Of a stretch of DNA of 64,000 nt, positions 1 through 8,738 are shown piece by piece. Each line of letters begins with the position of its first letter. The first letter of the stretch is position 1. The position numbers were made by a program, and so were the translations under genes. The DNA comes from Demequina lutea (lineage in GTDB: Bacteria; Actinomycetota; Actinomycetes; Actinomycetales; Demequinaceae): positions 1,736,001-1,800,000 of the forward strand of contig NZ_JACBZO010000001.1 in assembly GCF_013409005.1 (NCBI RefSeq), read 5' to 3'. The notes below the pieces were generated by a model, which did no database searches, had not been told where the DNA came from, and saw only the letters and a program-made list of their open reading frames with translations.

Positions 1-192
1 CTCGGTGTCAGCGGAGCGATGATTTCGTTGACTCAGGCAGAAGTCCTCCCTGGCCCGATGCTCGCAGGCACGGTGCTCCATGTCACGGCCCTGACCGCGC
101 TGGCGGCATCCGCACGCGCCATCCCCGACGCGCCATCGGCCGCCATCGGCAGGAGTCCGAGTCCAGATAGGGAGCCCGAGCTACCGGCCTAG
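1..192 (+). CDS. C-terminal end of an unidentified protein (partial)
   Basis: Frame 1 is open from the window edge to a TAG at 190-192. The 63 visible residues contain a hydrophobic, Ala/Leu-rich stretch (roughly residues 18-40) and then a Pro/Ser/Arg-rich tail. This could be the last membrane helix and cytoplasmic tail of a membrane protein, but no family motif is present. It converges on the DUF2142-type gene at 225-1628, with 32 bp between the two stops. The beginning lies outside the window, so function cannot be assigned, and a chance open frame is not fully excluded. Confidence 0.45.
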   Translation, partial: LGVSGAMISLTQAEVLPGPMLAGTVLHVTALTALAASARAIPDAPSAAIGRSPSPDREPELPA

Positions 193-224
193 ATGCGCGC
201 CAGTACCAGCGCCTTTGGCTCCCG

Positions 225-1628
225 TCAGGACCTCTGGATACCCGCCGCGATCACGATCACGATGACGACGAGGCCGGACACCGTCACCAGGTAGATCAAC
301 CTTCGGTAGCCCGCCTGGATGGCCGCCATCACCAAGCATGCAATGGCGCCGGGGATCAAGGCGAGTCCATAGCGCCCCGTGGGGTCGGGGAAGTACTGCG
401 GCACCGTCGAGTTCGTGTACGCCTGAATCTGCACGGCCAATGGGTACAGCACGGCTCCTGTACCGAGCAGCCAACCGAGTGATCTGCGCGCCGGATCCTT
501 CGCAAAGGCGACCACGGTGGCCATCATCGCCCCGATGACCAGGACGTTGAGCAATCGAGTCCACGCCACCAACGCCGCCACATTCAGCGGCGGTTGTATG
601 TAGTAGTCAGACGCGAGATTGAAACCAATAAATAGCGTCTCGATCCACTCGGAGCCGGGCAACCCAAGCACTGTGCGCGTGTTAATCCCGATGAGGGGGT
701 TGACCCAGGACATGTCCCCTCTCGGCGCCTGGAACAGCACCCACGCGACGTAAGGGATGAGGATCGACGCCGCCACGGCGAAGGGAAGTATCCAATGGGC
801 CCTCCTCAGACCCTTGAACCCGTGATCACGAAGCGCCCTTGCGATTGCCAAGACAGCCAAGGCCACGAACGGGATCGTGTTGATGAACTTCAGCGTCCCG
901 ACAAGGCCGGTGAGCACCACGGGAAGCACCCAGTCGTGGTCATCCTCAAGAAAAATCTTCGCCGCGAGCCACAACGCAAGGGCACCGCCGAGTGCTGCGG
1001 TGGCGTCTGGGTTGATGGTGGTCGAGGCGTGGAGAACCCTGGGAAACGACACGAGAAGCAGGGGTGCCACCATCGCGATCGCCGGGTCGACCTTCCATCG
1101 GCGCAAGGCGACGTAGAGCATGAACATGCCCGCGGTGAGCCACAATATTCCAGTGAGCCTTCCGGCCTCAACAAAATTGAGAGGCGTCACCGCCGAGACT
1201 GCCCGAGCGGGAAATCCCACCGTGACGTAGTACAGCGGAGGGTGTGAGAAGTTGTACTGGTCTGCGTTGTACGGGAAGAGCCAGGGCCATGGTTCGGCGC
1301 CACACAGAGGCAGGGAATACCGCTCTTCGCCCATGCAGGCCCAAATGGAGCGGATCTCGGGTGCGATGACATCGCCCTTTGCGGGGATGTGGCCGTGGGC
1401 GATTTGATAGGCGAAGTCCGCATGAGTCGGCTCGTCGATTCGTGACATCGCTTGGCCGCCGCCAAAGATCACGGGAATCACAATGGCGGTCGCTATAGCC
1501 AAGTAAATCAGCGCCAGGATGGTGCGGCTGCGTGTCGAGTCGTCAAACCGTGCCGCTAGCGACTCCAGGCGAAGAATGACTCGGCCGTGGATCCACTCGC
1601 GGACCTCTAGACGGCTCTCGGTTGCCAC
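225..1628 (-). CDS. DUF2142-type polytopic membrane protein, GT-C-like
   Basis: A 467-residue protein with about ten hydrophobic helices. The first helix lies near residues 38-55 and is followed by an extracytoplasmic loop with an acidic D-E-P-T-H motif near residue 66. An acidic residue after the first helix and a long first loop are typical of GT-C fold, polyprenyl-phosphate-dependent glycosyltransferases; the DEPxH motif is what I associate with DUF2142 proteins near cell-wall polysaccharide genes. A role in sugar transfer at the membrane is inference. The start is a GTG with a GGGGAGG ribosome site 4 nt upstream. It is followed (upstream on this strand) by tRNA-Leu; no polysaccharide genes are visible in the window. 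Confidence 0.7.
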   Translation of the reverse strand: MATESRLEVREWIHGRVILRLESLAARFDDSTRSRTILALIYLAIATAIVIPVIFGGGQAMSRIDEPTHADFAYQIAHGHIPAKGDVIAPEIRSIWACMGEERYSLPLCGAEPWPWLFPYNADQYNFSHPPLYYVTVGFPARAVSAVTPLNFVEAGRLTGILWLTAGMFMLYVALRRWKVDPAIAMVAPLLLVSFPRVLHASTTINPDATAALGGALALWLAAKIFLEDDHDWVLPVVLTGLVGTLKFINTIPFVALAVLAIARALRDHGFKGLRRAHWILPFAVAASILIPYVAWVLFQAPRGDMSWVNPLIGINTRTVLGLPGSEWIETLFIGFNLASDYYIQPPLNVAALVAWTRLLNVLVIGAMMATVVAFAKDPARRSLGWLLGTGAVLYPLAVQIQAYTNSTVPQYFPDPTGRYGLALIPGAIACLVMAAIQAGYRRLIYLVTVSGLVVIVIVIAAGIQRS

Positions 1629-1697
1629 ACTGCCTCCCCGGTCACGTTATTGCGTTTGCGCCTGCCGCGCCACAGGGAATGCATTGATCAACTTCGG

Positions 1698-1781
1698 TGT
1701 CCGAGGGGGGACTTGAACCCCCACGCCCTTTCGGGCACTAGCACCTCAAGCTAGCGCGTCTGCCAATTCCGCCACCCGGAC
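1698..1781 (-). tRNA. tRNA-Leu (anticodon GAG)
   Basis: A complete class II tRNA cloverleaf of 84 nt is visible on the minus strand. The 7-bp acceptor stem is GTCCGGG/CTCGGAC (one G-T pair), the anticodon stem is CTAGC/GCTAG around a TTGAGGT loop (anticodon GAG), the variable arm is long (TGCCCGAAAGGGCG), and the T loop is GTTCAAGTC. The 3' CCA is not encoded (CCG follows the discriminator A). A long variable arm and GAG anticodon identify leucine. Confidence 0.95.
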
Positions 1782-2014
1782 GAGTGGTCTCGGAAGCCGT
1801 GGTGGGCTCCCGAGCGCGAGCGCAATGCTAGCACGATGGATCGGCACTTTCCGAACGTTGATGCACGTCCCAAGGCTCTCCCTACGGCCTCGGATCGGAC
1901 CCACCTGGCCTCCCGCCGCCCTTGGCGCGAGAGCGCCCACGGACCAAAGGCCCCGCGCGCACGGCCCCACTTGCCTTACCGTCACATTAGGCGTCACCGT
2001 CGACGGGAGCACAC

Positions 2015-2794
2015 ATGTCCACGTACCTCTATCTCTCATTGATCCCTGAGGCCCTCGTGGCGTCAATGCTCGCGCCGGATGACTTCGGTCTCTATTACGC
2101 GATCGGATCCGCCAAGCGATCCAGGGGCCAAGCCATCTTCTTTTCCGTCGACCGAGACAAGATCGCCGACGCAGGATTCCCTTTGGCCGACGTCGAAGCC
2201 AGGTGCGTCGCGCACTCCGACGGACGGCCCAAGAGTTCGCTGTATTTGTCGATCTACCGTGTGTTGGAGCGGATTCCGCGTGACGCGCTCACCGCGCTCC
2301 ACCTGGCCACCGACGACGGTCGCGTGCTCACGATCCAGCCGCAAGAGTTCGTCGCGGACGGCGAGGAACGAACCCACCTTTACCAGGAGATTTGCCCTGT
2401 CACTCCGCGCATCGTTTCGCACCTGAACCCAGCGGAGTTTGCTGGCTTCATTACCGACACAGACCGCAATGTGCACGTGCCACGCATCGCGTTCACCGAA
2501 CTCACCCTCGGCAACCTGAAGAACGACCCCGACCATCACGACATTGATAATCTTCCGTACCCGAACATCGGCCACTTGCGTGACTGCCTGCGTGAACTCG
2601 CCAAGGCGCCCGATAAGGCCAACAAGACGGTGCTGCGGCAAATGACTCAAGAGGTGCTCTTCCGCACCATCCGCAACGGCGTGTTCATCGGAGACTCCAC
2701 CGGCATCACGGCGTTCCCTCTGCCCACTCGAGACACGCTCGAACGCGAACACCTCGCGTGGTGGCGCTCGGCACAATCGACGTTCGGCCAGTAG
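2015..2794 (+). CDS. conserved-looking cytosolic protein of unknown function
   Basis: A 259-residue soluble protein with no signal peptide or membrane helix. The start ATG has a GGGAG ribosome site 5 nt upstream. I do not recognise the family. The sequence is mixed alpha/beta in character, with a His/Asp-rich segment near residues 168-185 (DPDHHDIDN) and a C-terminal helix-rich part ending in an aromatic, polar tail. It lies 37 bp upstream of the membrane pyrophosphatase gene in the same direction, so the two are probably co-transcribed; the spacing suggests, but does not show, a linked role. Codon use is like that of the neighbours, so it is a real gene. Confidence 0.75.
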   Translation: MSTYLYLSLIPEALVASMLAPDDFGLYYAIGSAKRSRGQAIFFSVDRDKIADAGFPLADVEARCVAHSDGRPKSSLYLSIYRVLERIPRDALTALHLATDDGRVLTIQPQEFVADGEERTHLYQEICPVTPRIVSHLNPAEFAGFITDTDRNVHVPRIAFTELTLGNLKNDPDHHDIDNLPYPNIGHLRDCLRELAKAPDKANKTVLRQMTQEVLFRTIRNGVFIGDSTGITAFPLPTRDTLEREHLAWWRSAQSTFGQ

Positions 2795-2831
2795 TCCACA
2801 CTCTCCACACGTTCCACCGAAAGGTCTTCAA

Positions 2832-5051
2832 ATGCCCGCCTGGTTCTGGCTGGTCCCAGTCGCTTCCGTCGTGGCGCTCGGGGCCGCTTATGGCTTCTTC
2901 CGCGAAATGATGAAGGAGTCGGAAGGCACCGAAACGATGGCTCGCATCGCCGCGCACGTGCGTGCCGGCGCGATCGCCTACCTCAAGCAGCAATACAAGG
3001 TCGTCGGCACCGTCCTGGTGTCCTTGACTCTTATCTTCTGCGTGGTGGCTTACGTCTTCCACATGCAGAACCCGTGGGTTCCCTTCGCATTCCTCACCGG
3101 CGGCATGTTCTCCGGCCTCGCAGGCTTCATCGGCATGCGCACGGCCACGTACGCCTCGGCCCGTACAGCCAACGCGGCACGTCGATCGCTTAACGCTGGC
3201 TTGCGCGTCGCCTTCCGCTCGGGCGCTGTCATGGGCCTCACGGTCGTGGGTCTTGGCCTGCTCGACATCTCGATCTGGTTCTTCGTGCTCACTCACTTCT
3301 ACGGCACGAACGACGCTCACCAGGTGGTTGTCATCACCACCACGATGCTGACCTTCGGTATGGGCGCCGCAGTCCAATCGCTCTTCGCTCGCGTGGGCGG
3401 CGGCATCTTCACCAAGGCGGCCGACGTCGGCGCGGACCTTGTCGGCAAGATTGAGGCTGGCATCCCCGAGGACGACCCGCGCAACCCCGCGACGATTGCG
3501 GACAACGTCGGCGACAACGTCGGCGACGTTGCCGGAATGGGCGCGGACCTCTACGAGTCGTACGTGGGCGTCATCCTGGCGTCAGCCGCCCTGGGTGCGG
3601 CGGCCTATGCCAGCTCGGGTGCCACCATCCAGCTCAAGGCCGTCATCGCACCCATGGTGATCGGCGCGCTCGGCACGTTGCTTTCCGTGGTCGGCGTGTT
3701 CTTTGTACGCACCGGCGAGAAGGCCACACAGAAGCAGCTACTCGGCGCTCTCGGACGCGGCGTCAACGGAGCCGCCGTCATGATCGCGGTCGCATCCATT
3801 TTCGTCATGCGGGCCATGGGCCTGGAGAACATGTGGGGGCTGTGGCTCGCACTCCTCGCCGGGCTCCTCACCGGTATCGCCATCGGTCAGGCGGCCGAGT
3901 ACTTCACGTCGCAGGGCTACGCGCCGACTCAACGCATCGCCGCGGCCACGAAGACGGGCCCAGCCACCGTCATCATCGGCGGCCTCGGCGAGGGCATGAT
4001 GTCGGTGGCGATTCCCGTCATGGCCGTCGTGACCGGTATCGGGCTTGCCTACTTCTTCGGTTCTGGATTTTCCTTTGGGACCGACACCCTGAGCCTCGGC
4101 CTTTACGGAATCGGTATGGCGGCAGTGGGCATGTTGTCCACGCTGGGCATCACGTTGGCCACCGATGCCTACGGGCCCATCGCGGACAACGCTGGCGGCA
4201 ACGCCGAGATGAGCGGTCTCGACCCCGAGGTGCGTCGGCGCACCGACGCCCTCGACTCGCTCGGCAATACGACCGCAGCAACGGGCAAGGGTTTCGCCAT
4301 CGGTTCCGCGGCGCTTACCGGCATCGCCCTGATGGCCTCGTACCTCGAAGAGGTCAAGATCGGCATCCAGCACATCCTCGATCGTGGCCTTGGCTACACG
4401 TTCCCCGATCACTTCCACCTGGCGTCGACCGCCACTGACCAGCTCCAGAGCCTCAACCTCATGCAAATGATGACGCACTACGAGGTGGTGCTGATCAACC
4501 CCAAGGTCATCATCGGCATGTTCACGGGCGCGATGCTCGCGTTCGTGTTCTCCGGAATCACGATGAAGGCCGTGGGCCGCGCAGCAGGCCAGATGGTCGA
4601 CGAGGTGCGCCGCCAGTTCCGCGAGATGCCAGGCATCATGGCGGGCACGCAGGACCCCGACTACGCACGCTGCGTCGCCATCTCGACCAAGGCCGCGCAG
4701 AGGGAAATGATGCTCCCGTCGATCCTCGCGATCGCGGCCCCCGTCGTCATGGGATTCATCTTCGGCGTGCCAGGAGTGCTCGGCCTCTTGGCGGGAGCGG
4801 CCGCAGCCGGATTCTCGCTATCGATGTTCATGGCGAATGCCGGTGGCGCGTGGGACAACGCGAAGAAGTACATCGAGGAGGGCCACCACGGAGGCAAGGG
4901 TTCCGAGTCACACAAGGCGGCCGTCATCGGCGATACCGTCGGCGACCCCTTCAAGGACACCGCGGGCCCGGGACTCAACATCCTCGTGAAGCTCATGGCG
5001 ATGGAGGCGATCGTCGTGGCAGGCGTCACGGTCGCGATCAGCCTGGTCTAG
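2832..5051 (+). CDS. hppA: membrane-bound proton/sodium-translocating pyrophosphatase
   Basis: A 739-residue polytopic membrane protein that hydrolyses pyrophosphate and pumps cations out of the cytoplasm. The signature DVGADLVGK covers residues 198-206 and is followed by the Asp-rich DNVGDNVGD segment that binds magnesium and pyrophosphate; a second Asp-rich site, TAGPG with nearby GDTVGDPFKD, is near the C terminus. The potassium-type determinant reads GNTTAATGKG (residues 478-487), with Ala482 and Gly485. Characterised K+-independent enzymes carry Lys and Thr at these two positions, so this one should be K+-stimulated; whether it pumps H+, Na+ or both cannot be told by eye. The ribosome site AAAGG is 6-7 nt before the ATG. 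It ends at a bidirectional terminator shared with dnaE2. Confidence 0.95.
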   Translation: MPAWFWLVPVASVVALGAAYGFFREMMKESEGTETMARIAAHVRAGAIAYLKQQYKVVGTVLVSLTLIFCVVAYVFHMQNPWVPFAFLTGGMFSGLAGFIGMRTATYASARTANAARRSLNAGLRVAFRSGAVMGLTVVGLGLLDISIWFFVLTHFYGTNDAHQVVVITTTMLTFGMGAAVQSLFARVGGGIFTKAADVGADLVGKIEAGIPEDDPRNPATIADNVGDNVGDVAGMGADLYESYVGVILASAALGAAAYASSGATIQLKAVIAPMVIGALGTLLSVVGVFFVRTGEKATQKQLLGALGRGVNGAAVMIAVASIFVMRAMGLENMWGLWLALLAGLLTGIAIGQAAEYFTSQGYAPTQRIAAATKTGPATVIIGGLGEGMMSVAIPVMAVVTGIGLAYFFGSGFSFGTDTLSLGLYGIGMAAVGMLSTLGITLATDAYGPIADNAGGNAEMSGLDPEVRRRTDALDSLGNTTAATGKGFAIGSAALTGIALMASYLEEVKIGIQHILDRGLGYTFPDHFHLASTATDQLQSLNLMQMMTHYEVVLINPKVIIGMFTGAMLAFVFSGITMKAVGRAAGQMVDEVRRQFREMPGIMAGTQDPDYARCVAISTKAAQREMMLPSILAIAAPVVMGFIFGVPGVLGLLAGAAAAGFSLSMFMANAGGAWDNAKKYIEEGHHGGKGSESHKAAVIGDTVGDPFKDTAGPGLNILVKLMAMEAIVVAGVTVAISLV

Positions 5052-5094
5052 TCGCCAGGTTAAGTAACGCGGCCCAGTGTGTCGGACCGAGTTT

Positions 5095-5122
5095 GGGGCG
5101 CCTCCTTCCATGAGGGCGCCCC
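5095..5122. terminator. probable bidirectional rho-independent terminator between hppA and dnaE2
   Basis: An inverted repeat with 8-bp arms (GGGGCGCC/GGCGCCCC) and a 12-nt loop lies between the convergent stops of hppA (5051) and dnaE2 (5147). It is followed on the plus strand by TTCTCGTTCTCT, a moderately T-rich tail. Confidence 0.7.
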
Positions 5123-5146
5123 TTCTCGTTCTCTGAAGCCTGCGCG

Positions 5147-8100
5147 CTACTGAAAGTCGCGGCTCGTTGACGCGACCTTGAGGCTCAGCGGTGCGAGGTG
5201 CTCCGCGACGAGGTTCGTGGCGCCGTCGGCACGCTCGATGCGCCCCCTGATCACCAGCGCTTGAGCCCGCCGCGCAACCGCTTGGTAGCGCCTCCACACA
5301 CCTTGCGAGCAGATAACGTTGAGAAATCCCGTCTCATCCTCGAGCGAGATGAATGTCACCCCCTTGGCGGTGCCCGGCCGTTGCCTGTGGGTCACGACTC
5401 CTGCCACACTCACGCGCCGCTCCGCCTCGTGTTCAAGAACCCCCGCGACGGTGAGCACCCCGTTACGGTCGAGCCCCTCGCGAACAAAGACAGTCGGATA
5501 CCTATCAACTGACACTCCGTGCGCCCAGACGTCGGCTATCGCCTCTTCGACCATGGACATCACGGGCAGCACGGGCGCCTCCACGCCGGGGACCACTCCC
5601 GGGAGTGTGTCAGGCCCCTCAAGCGCGATCAGTGCTGCGGCCCAGAGCCCTTCGCGTCTGCTCACCCCGAGTGTCTCAAGCGCTCCCGACGTGGCAAGAG
5701 CCTCCCATTGGGTCTTGGTGAGCGGCCTGGTTCCCACGTCTGCCACCGAGGCGAACGGCGCAACGGCCGTCGCCGCGTCGCTAGTCCCAGCGCCGCCATT
5801 CCCGGCCTCGCTACCGCCAACCCCCACCCTCTCGAGGGTTGCCTCAACCGCTTGTGCCTGTGCCCTTTGCACCGCCCCTTGGAAGCCCCCTTGCCTCACC
5901 CTCACGCGCCTCGCCATATCCGGAAGCGAGACGAAGGGCGCCTCCGCTCGCGCGTCGACGATCGCCTGAGCGGCATCGGCGCCAAGGCCCTTGACCGCGG
6001 CAAGGCCCATGCGAACGGCCAGTTGGGGCTCGATGTGCACGAGCGCATTCAGGTCGGCGCGGACCTCCGCCGGGGCATCGAAAGGCGCATCGAGCCTTTC
6101 GACGCGGGCAAGTGCGTCGGAGCGCGACACGCACGGCCGCAACACCACTTGGCCGTGGCGCCTGGCATCGGCCGCGAGGGACTGCGGGCTGTAGAAGCCC
6201 ATCGGCTGCGCGGCAAGCAAACCCGCATAGAAGGCGGCGGGTTTGTGTACCTTGAGCCAGCACGACGCGTACACCAGGTAGGCAAACGAGAACGAGTGGG
6301 ACTCGGGAAAGCCGAAGTCGGAAAACGCCTTGAGCTTGTCGAAGATCTGGTGCGCGACATCGGCGGTGACGCCCTTCTCGTTCGCCCCCACCATGAAACG
6401 CGCCCGCAGTGCCTCCATGCGTTCTGGGCTGCGCTTGGAACCCATCGCGCGCCGCAGTTGATCGGCAAGCGATCCGTCGAAGCCCGCGCAGTCCATCGCC
6501 ATCTGCATCAGCTGCTCCTGGAACAGCGGCACTCCGAGTGTCTTGCCGAGCGACTTCTCGAGCAGCGGATGCAGGTACGTCACCTCTTCGCGGCCGCGCG
6601 CGCGATTGATATACGGGTGTACCGACCCGCCCTGGATGGGGCCAGGCCTGATCAGCGCCACCTCGATGACGATGTCATAGAACCGGCGGGGTCTGAGGCG
6701 CGGCAGCGTGGCCATCTGGGCACGCGACTCGACCTGGAAGACGCCGACGGTATCGGCGGCGCACAACAGGTCATAGACGGCCTCATCCTCTTGGGGAAGG
6801 GAATGTAGCCCGATCTCCTGGCCCTCGGTCTCCCACACCGACTGGAAGGCGTATCGCAACGCGGAGAGCATGCCGAGCCCGAGCAGATCGAACTTGACGA
6901 GCCCCGCGTCGGCGCAATCGTCCTTGTCCCACTGCAGCACCGTGCGACCGGGCATGCGCGCCCATTCGACGGGGCAGACGTCGATGACGGGGCGGTCGCA
7001 CAGCACCATTCCGCCCGGGTGAATCCCCAAGTGGCGAGGCAGGCGCAAGAACCGCTCCGCCAGGTCAAGCACCGGCGTGGGTATGTGATCGAGCTCGGCC
7101 ACGGGCGTAGGCTCCGGCCACATCGCATCGCGCTGCGTCGCGGCCCATGCCTGCTGAGCGGCCTGGTCGGTGCGCAGCGTCGACCACCTGTCGATGCTCT
7201 TCGACCAGGCGTCCTGCTGGCCGACGTCGTAGCCGAGAGCCCTCGCGGCGTCCCTGACCGCAGATCGCGGCCGGTACTGAATCACATTGGCGACCATCGC
7301 GGCGTTAATGCGTCCAAAGCGCCTGAATACGTACTGGATGACCTCCTCGCGCCGGTCCGACTCGATGTCAACGTCGATGTCGGGCGGGCCGTCGCGTTCG
7401 GGAGCAAGGAAGCGCTCAAACAGGAGCCCGTGCGTCACCGCGTCGACGGCTGTCACCCCCAACGCGTAGCAGACGGCGGAGTTAGCGGCGCTCCCCCGTC
7501 CCTGACACAGAATGTCGGAGCGCCTGCAAAAGCTCACGATGTCGTGAACGATGAGGAAGTAGCCGGGGAAGTCCAGCGCCTCGATCACCGTCAGCTCGTG
7601 CTCGATCTGCCTCCAGGCGCCGGGAACCCGCTCCCTATCCGGCGGGCCGTACCGCTCGCGCGCACCCTGATAAGTGAGTTCCCGCAGCCACGACGCCTCT
7701 GTGTGGCCCTCGGGAACGGGATACGGCGGCAGGTGTGGCGCCACGAGGTGCAGGTCAAAGGCGCACTCCGCACCCAGCCTCGACGCCGTGGTGACCGCCT
7801 GCGGGTGGCGCCGATGTCTCCACAGCATCTCCCCCGTGCTGCGCAGGTGCGCCCCTGGGCTGCCCGGCAGCCAGCCGTCCATGTCGTCCAGGGACGAGCG
7901 TGCGCGCACCGCAGCGAGCGCGGACGCGAGGTCGGCGTCTCGAGGTGTCGCATAGTGGGCGTTCGTTGTCGCGACGAGCGGTAGGCCCGCGTCGAAGGCG
8001 AGGTCCGCCAAGGCGTCGGCGATTTCGGAATCGTAGGGCTGCCCCGTGTCGGTAATTTCGACGGCGACGCCTTCGCGCCCGAAGAGCGCCACAAGCCTGT

Positions 8101-8665
8101 TTAGTTCCGACCTCGCCGCGACCACGCCCTCACGTGTCACTCCTCGCGCATGGCTCGCCGTGGCCACCCCAGGCACCCCGATACCGGCCAGGGCCCTCCT
8201 CACGGATCCCTTGCGGCACCCCGTCAGCACCAGAAACTCGCCCGATCCGGCCTCGGCAATGCCCTCGAGCGTGTAGTGGGCCAACCCCTTCTCGCCCGCG
8301 GCAAGGTGCGCCATGCCGATGGTGCGCGAGAGTCTCGCATAACCGCCCGCCCCCCGTGCGAGGACCACCAGGTGAGTGCCGCGCGGGTCTGGGATCCCCG
8401 TGGGCGCATCCAGCACGGGGGCGCCGGCCTTGCCCTCGGGGGCCGGCAGGTGCAGTTCAGCGCCGAACACCGTCGGTAGACCCACCGACCGCGCGGCGTT
8501 GGCAAAGCGCACCACGCCGTACAGGCCATCGTGATCCGTGAGCGCCATGGCAGACAGACCCAAGCGCCCCGCCTCGGCGGCCATTTCTTCGGGCTGGCTC
8601 GCGCCGTCGAGGAAGCTGAAGGCGGAGTGTGCGTGCAGCTCCGCGTACTCGACACATTCAGTCAT
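5147..8665 (-). CDS. dnaE2: error-prone DNA polymerase III alpha subunit (DnaE2/ImuC)
   Basis: A 1172-residue C-family polymerase that performs translesion synthesis as part of the ImuA'-ImuB-DnaE2 mutasome. The N-terminal PHP domain begins with ELHAHSAFSFLDGAS and LTDHDGLYG. The polymerase active site has the acidic triad in PDIDVDIESDRR (Asp429, Asp431, Asp433). A helix-hairpin-helix region follows (near GLAAVKGLGADAAQ), and the C terminus is an OB fold (VSVAGVVTHRQRPGTAKG). The length and the missing proofreading exonuclease domain fit DnaE2 rather than replicative DnaE1. It is the last gene of the LexA-controlled imu operon. The ATG at 8663-8665 lies inside the first unit of a 16-bp tandem repeat and has no good ribosome site, so translation may depend on coupling to imuB. 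Confidence 0.95.
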   Translation of the reverse strand: MTECVEYAELHAHSAFSFLDGASQPEEMAAEAGRLGLSAMALTDHDGLYGVVRFANAARSVGLPTVFGAELHLPAPEGKAGAPVLDAPTGIPDPRGTHLVVLARGAGGYARLSRTIGMAHLAAGEKGLAHYTLEGIAEAGSGEFLVLTGCRKGSVRRALAGIGVPGVATASHARGVTREGVVAARSELNRLVALFGREGVAVEITDTGQPYDSEIADALADLAFDAGLPLVATTNAHYATPRDADLASALAAVRARSSLDDMDGWLPGSPGAHLRSTGEMLWRHRRHPQAVTTASRLGAECAFDLHLVAPHLPPYPVPEGHTEASWLRELTYQGARERYGPPDRERVPGAWRQIEHELTVIEALDFPGYFLIVHDIVSFCRRSDILCQGRGSAANSAVCYALGVTAVDAVTHGLLFERFLAPERDGPPDIDVDIESDRREEVIQYVFRRFGRINAAMVANVIQYRPRSAVRDAARALGYDVGQQDAWSKSIDRWSTLRTDQAAQQAWAATQRDAMWPEPTPVAELDHIPTPVLDLAERFLRLPRHLGIHPGGMVLCDRPVIDVCPVEWARMPGRTVLQWDKDDCADAGLVKFDLLGLGMLSALRYAFQSVWETEGQEIGLHSLPQEDEAVYDLLCAADTVGVFQVESRAQMATLPRLRPRRFYDIVIEVALIRPGPIQGGSVHPYINRARGREEVTYLHPLLEKSLGKTLGVPLFQEQLMQMAMDCAGFDGSLADQLRRAMGSKRSPERMEALRARFMVGANEKGVTADVAHQIFDKLKAFSDFGFPESHSFSFAYLVYASCWLKVHKPAAFYAGLLAAQPMGFYSPQSLAADARRHGQVVLRPCVSRSDALARVERLDAPFDAPAEVRADLNALVHIEPQLAVRMGLAAVKGLGADAAQAIVDARAEAPFVSLPDMARRVRVRQGGFQGAVQRAQAQAVEATLERVGVGGSEAGNGGAGTSDAATAVAPFASVADVGTRPLTKTQWEALATSGALETLGVSRREGLWAAALIALEGPDTLPGVVPGVEAPVLPVMSMVEEAIADVWAHGVSVDRYPTVFVREGLDRNGVLTVAGVLEHEAERRVSVAGVVTHRQRPGTAKGVTFISLEDETGFLNVICSQGVWRRYQAVARRAQALVIRGRIERADGATNLVAEHLAPLSLKVASTSRDFQ

Positions 8666-8733
8666 CGCTCGGCCCGCTCATCGCTCGGCCCGCTCATCGC
8701 TCGGCCCACTCATCGCTCGGCCCACTCATCGCT
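8662..8733. repeat. 16-bp tandem repeat, four copies plus a half copy, spanning the dnaE2 start
   Basis: The unit TCATCGCTCGGCCCRC occurs at 8662-8677, 8678-8693, 8694-8709 and 8710-8725, and TCATCGCT continues to 8733. The first two copies carry G and the next two A at the one variable base. On the minus strand each unit supplies an ATG overlapping a TGA (ATGA), at 8729, 8713, 8697, 8681 and 8665. The ATG at 8665 is the dnaE2 start. The array fills nearly the whole 73-bp gap from the imuB stop to dnaE2. Confidence 0.95.
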
Positions 8734-8738
8734 GCCGC

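Noticed and set aside
1782..2014. Hidden gene between tRNA-Leu and the unknown protein gene
   Set aside because: The frames here have no ribosome site or recognisable composition; treated as intergenic.
5519..5969. Frameshift or domain loss in dnaE2
   Set aside because: The frame is intact over the entire length and the PHP, polymerase and OB parts all appear in order.
5519..6808. Long open frame (429 codons) antisense to dnaE2
   Set aside because: It is a high-GC frame shadow of a gene with clear motifs, has no homologous motif itself and no ribosome site. Similar large antisense frames occur over recN, tlyA and argH (e.g. 59636-61336).
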